Assembly (NCBI RefSeq): GCF_006517255.1
Contig: NZ_CP041185.1
Location: 4,774,001-4,838,000, forward strand
DNA from: Janthinobacterium tructae
GTDB taxonomy: Bacteria; Pseudomonadota; Gammaproteobacteria; Burkholderiales; Burkholderiaceae_D
Direction: 5' to 3'
Length of the DNA: 64,000 nucleotides
Part shown: positions 59,453 to 64,000 of the stretch, piece by piece
Position numbering within the stretch: position 1 is the stretch's first letter
How the letters are laid out: the number at the start of each line of letters is the position of its first letter
Translations under genes and position numbers: made by a program
Notes under the pieces: generated by a model
The model's database searches: none
What the model saw: the letters and a program-made list of their open reading frames with translations, nothing else
What the model was told of the DNA's origin: nothing

Positions 59453-59895
59453 GCCCTCCCTTCCCAGGCGCCTCCCCGGCGCCTGTGTCGCGGATTGGAG
59501 ACACATCCCCCACTGGCGCATTCGCGCCAGTTTTTATTTTCCCTCAATAAATATTCATTATTGCTGCGTCATGCTTGCGGACAGGCGTCGCCCTGTGCCG
59601 GCCTCTATCGCAATGCTTCCGCGTCCTTTTATCGGCGCAAACACCACATTTATTGCCTGCCGCATCGATACATAATTTTTTATTAATTATTGCATCTGCA
59701 CGCAATTTGAATTTTGCATTTCAATAAAATCAATCAAGTTAATTCAAAGTAAATTCTAAAGCATAAATGAATTGACTTTTATTACATTATTTGACCGGCG
59801 TCACTGTCGCCGTGGCGATATCTCGCCGGTGCTTGATGTGGTATATTGTTTTTATGTTTTTGTTATGCTAGATGAAAAAAAATAGAGGAGCGACG
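59453..59895. other. 443-bp intergenic region, AT-rich in its second half
   Basis: No gene is seen. It holds the helicase terminator (59512-59535) and then, from about 59670, a markedly AT-rich stretch with many TTAATT/AAATT motifs. A CGGCG...CGCCG-type inverted stretch lies near 59795-59830. This is presumably the promoter region of the chemotaxis receptor. TATATT at 59842 is a -10 candidate without a matching -35. Confidence 0.5.
59512..59535 (+). terminator. rho-independent terminator of the helicase gene
   Basis: ACTGGCGC and GCGCCAGT form a perfect 8-bp stem with loop ATTC, followed by TTTTTATTTT, 60 bases after the helicase stop. Confidence 0.9.
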
Positions 59896-61551
59896 ATGCG
59901 GGTCAATATGCCTATCACGCAAAAGGAATACGTATTAAATGAAGGCATGACGATTGTTTCCACCACGGATTTACAGGGAAACATCAATTACGCCAATCAG
60001 TATTTCATTGAGGTCAGCGGTTTCTTGGAAACGGAACTGCTGGGTGCGCCACAGAATATTCTGCGTCATCCCGATATGCCGGCCGAAGCCTTTGCCGACT
60101 TGTGGGATACCATCAAGACGGGCATGCCATGGACCGGCATGGTCAAGAACCGCTGCAAGAATGGCGATTTTTATTGGGTCTTCGCCAATATCACGCCCGT
60201 CATCGAGAACGGCCGTCCGATCGGCTATATGTCCGTGCGTACCAAGCCTACGCGCGAGCAGATCAACGAGGCGGCGGCCCTGTATAAAAGTTTCAAGGAT
60301 GGCAATACCGCCAGGCTGGCATTCCGCAATGGCCGCGTCGTGCGCCAGGGCTGGGCCGCCAAGCTGGCCGAGTGGCGCAAATTGACCCTGTCGCAAGACC
60401 TGGCCTTCCATTGCATCGTCTTTGGCGTGGTGCTGGCCATCCTCGGCTGCGCCGTGTGGAGTATCGACGGCGACACGAGCACGGCCACGCGCAGCTGGCT
60501 CAGCGGTGCTGCCGCCGCGGCCGTGGTGCTGATGCTGTATTTCTGGACCCATCTGCACAATTCGCTCGTTACCCCGCTGGGCGACGCCATCACGATGGCG
60601 CGCAAGATGGCCGGTGGCGACCTGACGGGCGTCATCGACAAGGTGCGCGACGATGATATGGGTCAATTGATGGCGGCCTTGCGCCAGACCAATATCAACC
60701 TGCACAGCATCATCGGCGACGTGCGCGCCAACTTCGAGGATATCCGCGTCACCACGGCGGAAATCGCCACGGGCAATATGGACCTGTCCAGCCGCACCGA
60801 ATCGCAGGCGTCCAGCCTGGAGCAGACGGCGGCGAGCATGGAAGAGCTGACGTCCACGGTGCAAAACAGCGCCGACCACGTGGCCACGGCCAACGACCTG
60901 GCGGTGCAGGCGTCCACCGTCGCGGCCAAGGGCGGCACCATCGTCAGCGAAGTGGTCACCACGATGGATGAGATCAGCACCTCGTCGCGCAAGATTCTGG
61001 ACATTATCGGCCTGATCGACGGCATCGCTTTCCAGACGAATATCCTGGCCTTGAACGCGGCCGTGGAAGCGGCACGCGCGGGCGAGCATGGCCGCGGCTT
61101 CGCCGTTGTGGCGGGCGAAGTGCGCAGCCTGGCGCAGCGCTCGGCGACGGCGGCCAAGGAAGTCAAGCACCTGATCGACCATTCGATCGCCACCGTGAAT
61201 GCGGGCAGCGTGCTGACCAGCAATGCGGGCGCCACCATGGCGGAAGTGATCGCCTCGGTGGCCCGCGTGACGGAAATGATGGACGAGATTTCCTCCACTA
61301 CGCGCGAGCAGAACCAGGGCATCGGGCAAGTCAACCAGGCCGTCATCCACATGGATGGCATTACGCAGCAGAATGCGGCGCTGGTGGAGCAGGCGGCCGC
61401 GGCCGCCACCAGCCTGGCGCAGCGCACCGACAGCGTGGCCCAGTCGATCGGCATCTTCAAACTGAAGGCCTCACCCAAGCGCAAGGTGGCCGGTGTAGGC
61501 CGCAGCGTGGGCGCGGGCGTGGCGGCAAGGGCCTTGCTGAAGGCACGCTAA
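59896..61551 (+). CDS. PAS-containing methyl-accepting chemotaxis protein (Aer-like)
   Basis: This 551-aa receptor has an N-terminal PAS domain (about 15-115; [34 protein letters not shown]) as in the aerotaxis receptor Aer. Two membrane segments (about 170-215), a HAMP region (about 215-270) and a signalling domain with tip [26 protein letters not shown] follow. It would couple redox or energy state to CheA. GAGGAG five bases upstream decides ATG 59896 over an ATG eight codons earlier. No che gene lies in the window. Confidence 0.9.
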   Translation: MRVNMPITQKEYVLNEGMTIVSTTDLQGNINYANQYFIEVSGFLETELLGAPQNILRHPDMPAEAFADLWDTIKTGMPWTGMVKNRCKNGDFYWVFANITPVIENGRPIGYMSVRTKPTREQINEAAALYKSFKDGNTARLAFRNGRVVRQGWAAKLAEWRKLTLSQDLAFHCIVFGVVLAILGCAVWSIDGDTSTATRSWLSGAAAAAVVLMLYFWTHLHNSLVTPLGDAITMARKMAGGDLTGVIDKVRDDDMGQLMAALRQTNINLHSIIGDVRANFEDIRVTTAEIATGNMDLSSRTESQASSLEQTAASMEELTSTVQNSADHVATANDLAVQASTVAAKGGTIVSEVVTTMDEISTSSRKILDIIGLIDGIAFQTNILALNAAVEAARAGEHGRGFAVVAGEVRSLAQRSATAAKEVKHLIDHSIATVNAGSVLTSNAGATMAEVIASVARVTEMMDEISSTTREQNQGIGQVNQAVIHMDGITQQNAALVEQAAAAATSLAQRTDSVAQSIGIFKLKASPKRKVAGVGRSVGAGVAARALLKAR

Positions 61552-61560
61552 GACCATCAT

Positions 61561-61583
61561 CCCGCCAGCGCAACGCTGGCGGG
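61561..61583. terminator. hairpin between convergent genes
   Basis: CCCGCCAGCG and CGCTGGCGGG form a perfect 10-bp stem around CAA, between the receptor stop and the reverse lipoprotein stop. No T-run is present on either side. Confidence 0.5.
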
Positions 61584-61585
61584 AG

Positions 61586-61894
61586 CTACTTCGCTACCCG
61601 GTACACTTCCCCGCTGCGCACCTTCCGTACCACCCCGTCCCCGCCAAACAAAATCACATATTCTCCCTGCGCGCCCGAGGCGGTCGGGTAGGTGTACATC
61701 CACACTTCATTGCCGCTGTCGAAGCGGATGGCCGTGCTGTCGCCCAAGGCGGCGCGCACCTGCTCGCGCGTGCTGCTGCCCGGCTGCACCGTCTGTTCCA
61801 GGGTAGCGTAAGGCACCGTTTTACTTGCCAGCAAGGCGCGCGTGCCCGAGCACCCGGCGAGCAGCGTCAGCATGGCGAAGACCAGCCATTTCAT
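61586..61894 (-). CDS. small outer-membrane lipoprotein, SmpA/OmlA (BamE)-like
   Basis: This 102-aa protein has lipobox LLAGC (Cys15), then LEQTVQPGSSTREQVRAALGDSTAIRFDSGNEVWMYTYP. That is the helix-strand layout of the SmpA/OmlA fold: a conserved Thr/Ser-x-x-x-Val-x-x-x-Leu-Gly turn and a W-x-Y strand. It is probably not BamE itself, since neighbours differ, but a paralogue. Its ATG overlaps the stop of the upstream gene by 4 bases (ATGA), so the two are coupled. Confidence 0.78.
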   Translation of the reverse strand: MKWLVFAMLTLLAGCSGTRALLASKTVPYATLEQTVQPGSSTREQVRAALGDSTAIRFDSGNEVWMYTYPTASGAQGEYVILFGGDGVVRKVRSGEVYRVAK

Positions 61895-62679
61895 GGCGCC
61901 ACCTCATCCATATAAGTAAATTCCAGCAGGGTATCGTCGGGCCAGCGCGCATCCCACAGGGGCGCGTAATACGTGCGGTCAAGCAAGACCTGGCAATCGC
62001 AATAGGGCAGCGAGGCCGGCGTTTGCTCGCCGCCCGCGTACAGCATCTTGAAGGGTAGCGACACCCTGCGCTCGCCATGCACGAGGGTCACGCCGAACAG
62101 GGGCCGCTCCGTGAAGAACAGATAATTGCCGTCCGGCTGAGAGCAGACCTTGTCGGTGCTGTAGAGCATGCTGGACAGCCAGGCGATGATTTGCGGGTCG
62201 TTCGAAATCAGACCCGAATCCATGCCGGCGCGGCATTCCAGGCGCAAATCGCCCAGGCGCCGCGTGCCGGGCGGCAAGCCGGGCGTGATGACCTGCGCGC
62301 GCCAGCTCATGCTGGAAGCCTTGCGGTTGGCGATCAGCACGGCATCCTCGCGCGCGGCCTGCGCGTGGCGCACGGGGGCAAAGCTGTTGTCCTCGGCCAA
62401 GGGCAAGGGGATGCTGACGCTGTCGCCGGCGATGCGCAGCTGCACGCCCGTCATGTCCACGCCGGGCTGGCGCGGCAGCAAACGGAAGCGCAGCACCGCT
62501 TGCGGCGCCAGCGCATGGTCGCGCTCGAAACGCTCCACGCCCTGCAGCATCTTGCGGTAGGATTTATCCACGGGGTCGCGCGTGGCGTCCACTTTCACTT
62601 GCGGCACGGGCGCGGTTTGCGCCAGCGCAGCATGGCCGTGGATCAGGCAGACGAGCAGCAGGGAGAGAGGGATGCGCAT
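61891..62679 (-). CDS. exported protein of unknown function
   Basis: This 262-aa protein has a signal peptide (about 1-20, AALA-QTA) and a beta-rich body. It has three cysteines in the second half (LECRAG, KVCSQPDG) and a CDC motif (LPYCDCQVL). It overlaps the lipoprotein gene by 4 bases, which suggests a joint envelope function. I recognise no domain. Confidence 0.72.
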   Translation of the reverse strand: MRIPLSLLLVCLIHGHAALAQTAPVPQVKVDATRDPVDKSYRKMLQGVERFERDHALAPQAVLRFRLLPRQPGVDMTGVQLRIAGDSVSIPLPLAEDNSFAPVRHAQAAREDAVLIANRKASSMSWRAQVITPGLPPGTRRLGDLRLECRAGMDSGLISNDPQIIAWLSSMLYSTDKVCSQPDGNYLFFTERPLFGVTLVHGERRVSLPFKMLYAGGEQTPASLPYCDCQVLLDRTYYAPLWDARWPDDTLLEFTYMDEVAP

Positions 62680-62726
62680 GGCCCGATGCTACGCCTTTTT
62701 GCGCATCAGCCACGCACGGCTGGGGA

Positions 62727-63086
62727 TCAGTACTCGCTGTATTTGCGCGCGTCGCCGCGCACCTGCTGCGCCGGGTATTTCTGTGCGTTGAGCTCCATCT
62801 TTTCCAGCACGGCCGCATGCAGGTCGACGCCGCTCTTGTCGGCCAGGCGCACCAGGTACATCAGCACGTCGGCCAGTTCGTGGCGGATGCCCGTGCGTTT
62901 GGCATCGTCCAGTTCGCTGTCCGCGCCGGTGGGCAGCCACTGGTAGTGTTCCATCAGTTCCGCCACTTCCACGGACAGGGCCATGGCCAGGTTCTTTGGC
63001 GTGTGAAACTGGTCCCAGTCGCGCTCGGCGGCAAAGGCGCGCAGGCGCGCGCGGATGTCCGTCAAGCTGTCGGCCGGCGCGCTCAT
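62727..63086 (-). CDS. MazG-like nucleotide pyrophosphohydrolase
   Basis: This 119-aa all-alpha NTP pyrophosphatase has metal-binding acidic helices: SVEVAELMEHYQW (ExxE) and HELADVLMYLVRLAD (ExxD). FHTPKNLAMALSVEVAEL is characteristic of the RS21-C6/dCTPase group, which removes non-canonical nucleotides. It overlaps the GNAT gene by 4 bases and is translated after it. Confidence 0.88.
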   Translation of the reverse strand: MSAPADSLTDIRARLRAFAAERDWDQFHTPKNLAMALSVEVAELMEHYQWLPTGADSELDDAKRTGIRHELADVLMYLVRLADKSGVDLHAAVLEKMELNAQKYPAQQVRGDARKYSEY

Positions 63087-63544
63087 GCCGCCACCTGCAG
63101 CGGTTTTTCCATGAAGACACTGAATGGATCATCGGGATAGGCGCCGTAGGGACCGCGCCGCTGGTAGCCATGGCGCGCGTACAGGGCGATGGCGGCGGGC
63201 TGGTGGATGCCCGTTTCCAGGGTCAGCAAGCGGCAGCCGCGCGCCAGCGCCTGTTCTTCCAGCAAGGCAAGCAGGCGCCTGGCCAGGCCCAGGCCGCGGC
63301 TGTCCGGGTGCACGTACATGCGCTTGACCTCGCCGAAATCGGGCGTGACGACGATGGCGCCGCAGGCGCGCGCCGTGCCTGCGGCATCGCGGGCGACGGC
63401 AAACAGCAGGGTGTCAGGCGGCAACGATGCCAGATCCAGCGAATACACGCATTCGGCCGGATACAGGGTCTGCTGATAGGCATCAAGCTCGGCGATCAGG
63501 GTTTGCACGTCGGCTTGCTGCGGCGATTCCAGGTGAATTTGCAT
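63083..63544 (-). CDS. GNAT family N-acetyltransferase
   Basis: This 153-aa acetyltransferase has acetyl-CoA binding motif A in VKRMYVHPDSRGLGLARRLLALLEE (R-G-x-G-x-A type) and motif B in TGIHQPAAIALYARHGYQRRGPYG. The substrate is unknown. An in-frame ATG at 63577 would add 11 residues; neither start has a clear ribosome-binding site, and 63544 (MQIHLESP) gives the typical length. The stop overlaps the MazG-like start. Confidence 0.85.
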   Translation of the reverse strand: MQIHLESPQQADVQTLIAELDAYQQTLYPAECVYSLDLASLPPDTLLFAVARDAAGTARACGAIVVTPDFGEVKRMYVHPDSRGLGLARRLLALLEEQALARGCRLLTLETGIHQPAAIALYARHGYQRRGPYGAYPDDPFSVFMEKPLQVAA

Positions 63545-63581
63545 GGGGGAAAGCACGTTGACTGAGATTGCCCCCATGGTA

Positions 63582-64000
63582 TCACTGCGGCCGCGCCAGG
63601 CGCAGCGTCAGGCCGATGGGCGACATCACAAAGCCCATCAATTCCTGCGCCTCGCCGCCATCGGGCGTATCGACCCCGGCGATGTCGAAGCTGCCCAGCA
63701 GCATGGCCATGGCGATCTTGATTTCCAGCAAGGCCAGATAGCGGCCCGGGCACGTGCGCAAGCCGGCGCCGAAAGGCATCGAAGCACGCTTGTTGTTCGC
63801 CTCGCCGCCTTCGGCCAGCCAGCGTTCAGGCTGGAAGACTTGCGCGTCGGGAAAGTGCGCATCGGCTACGCTGTCGTTGCGCATCACGCACCACACGAGG
63901 GTGCCGGCCGGCACGGCAATATCGGCGATGACCGTGTCGCGCAGCGCCTCGACGGGCAGGAACGGCGCCACGGGTTTCAAGCGCATGGCTTCGCTGGCGC
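63582..64000 (-). CDS. cytochrome P450, C-terminal part (cut by window edge)
   Basis: The last about 138 residues of a P450 monooxygenase are seen. The K-helix ExxR motif is in EAMRLKPV at the very edge, the PERW motif is in VFQPERWLAEG, and the heme-ligand loop is FGAGLRTCPGRYLALLE with the proximal Cys. The catalytic N-terminal part lies beyond the window. The gene continues past base 64000. It is followed closely by the GNAT gene on the same strand. Confidence 0.9.
   Translation of the reverse strand, partial: ASEAMRLKPVAPFLPVEALRDTVIADIAVPAGTLVWCVMRNDSVADAHFPDAQVFQPERWLAEGGEANNKRASMPFGAGLRTCPGRYLALLEIKIAMAMLLGSFDIAGVDTPDGGEAQELMGFVMSPIGLTLRLARPQ

Noticed and set aside
59772..59800. TTGACT as a -35 box for the chemotaxis receptor
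   Set aside because: No -10-like hexamer occurs at 16-18 bases, and no sigma-28 flagellar promoter pattern was found either.

Overview
The window is GC-rich, densely coded bacterial chromosome. Gene content points to a beta-proteobacterium of the Oxalobacteraceae (Janthinobacterium/Massilia/Duganella type). The pointers are a PhaM-like polyhydroxyalkanoate granule protein, a czcICBA metal-efflux cluster, a PEP-CTERM exported protein, tandem DUF3108 and DUF3016 proteins, many c-di-GMP and two-component genes, and tamAB next to queC. The family assignment is inferred from gene content only. I see no rRNA, tRNA, CRISPR array, prophage or insertion sequence.

Layout. 0-2.8 kb: a short histidine kinase, a response regulator with a TPR tail, and a 71-aa protein in one unit. 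2.8-5.6 kb: phaM (reverse), then two adjacent DUF3108 envelope proteins. 5.6-12.6 kb: a structured intergenic stretch and an extended -10, then a kleisin/KITE/SMC operon of the MksFEB (Wadjet JetABC) kind with no nuclease gene, followed by two secreted proteins. 12.6-16.3 kb: a membrane protein, a large exported S9 peptidase and two small proteins. 16.4-23.7 kb: tamA-tamB (reverse) and, divergently, queC. 23.7-30.2 kb: a sterol-desaturase-like enzyme, an AraC regulator, a CHASE-PAS-GAF-GGDEF cyclase, a small membrane protein, a 78-aa peptide gene with a clear promoter, and a PEP-CTERM protein. 30.5-38.9 kb: a conserved hypothetical, then reverse czcA, czcB, czcC and czcI, with a MORN-repeat/C13 peptidase fusion immediately upstream of czcI. 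39-42.7 kb: a GAF-GAF histidine kinase convergent with an HD-GYP response regulator. 43-45.6 kb: tandem DUF3016 paralogues, a solute-binding protein and a thioesterase. 45.7-50 kb: a sugar-dehydrogenase lipoprotein, frmA, a small membrane protein and a GlxA-type regulator. 50-54.4 kb: a DUF6701/MshQ-like surface protein, dienelactone hydrolase and SRPBCC protein. 54.4-59.5 kb: an M28 peptidase, an alpha/beta hydrolase, and a DEAD-box helicase with two DbpA-type RNA-binding domains. 59.5-64 kb: a PAS chemotaxis receptor, two envelope proteins, a MazG-like hydrolase, a GNAT protein and a P450 gene cut by the window edge.

How parts work together. The GGDEF enzyme (synthesis) and the HD-GYP regulator (breakdown) act on c-di-GMP. 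CzcCBA forms a tripartite efflux pump. TamA and TamB form one envelope machine. MksF, MksE and MksB would form one condensin.

Four copies of a TCGGATTA...TAATCCGA palindrome occur, all between convergent 3' ends. One of them supplies the czcA stop codon. The most distinctive items are the nuclease-less condensin operon with its structured upstream region, the MORN-C13 protein beside czc, the doubled helicase RNA-binding domain, the orphan MshQ-like protein with bactofilin-like repeats, and the palindrome family.
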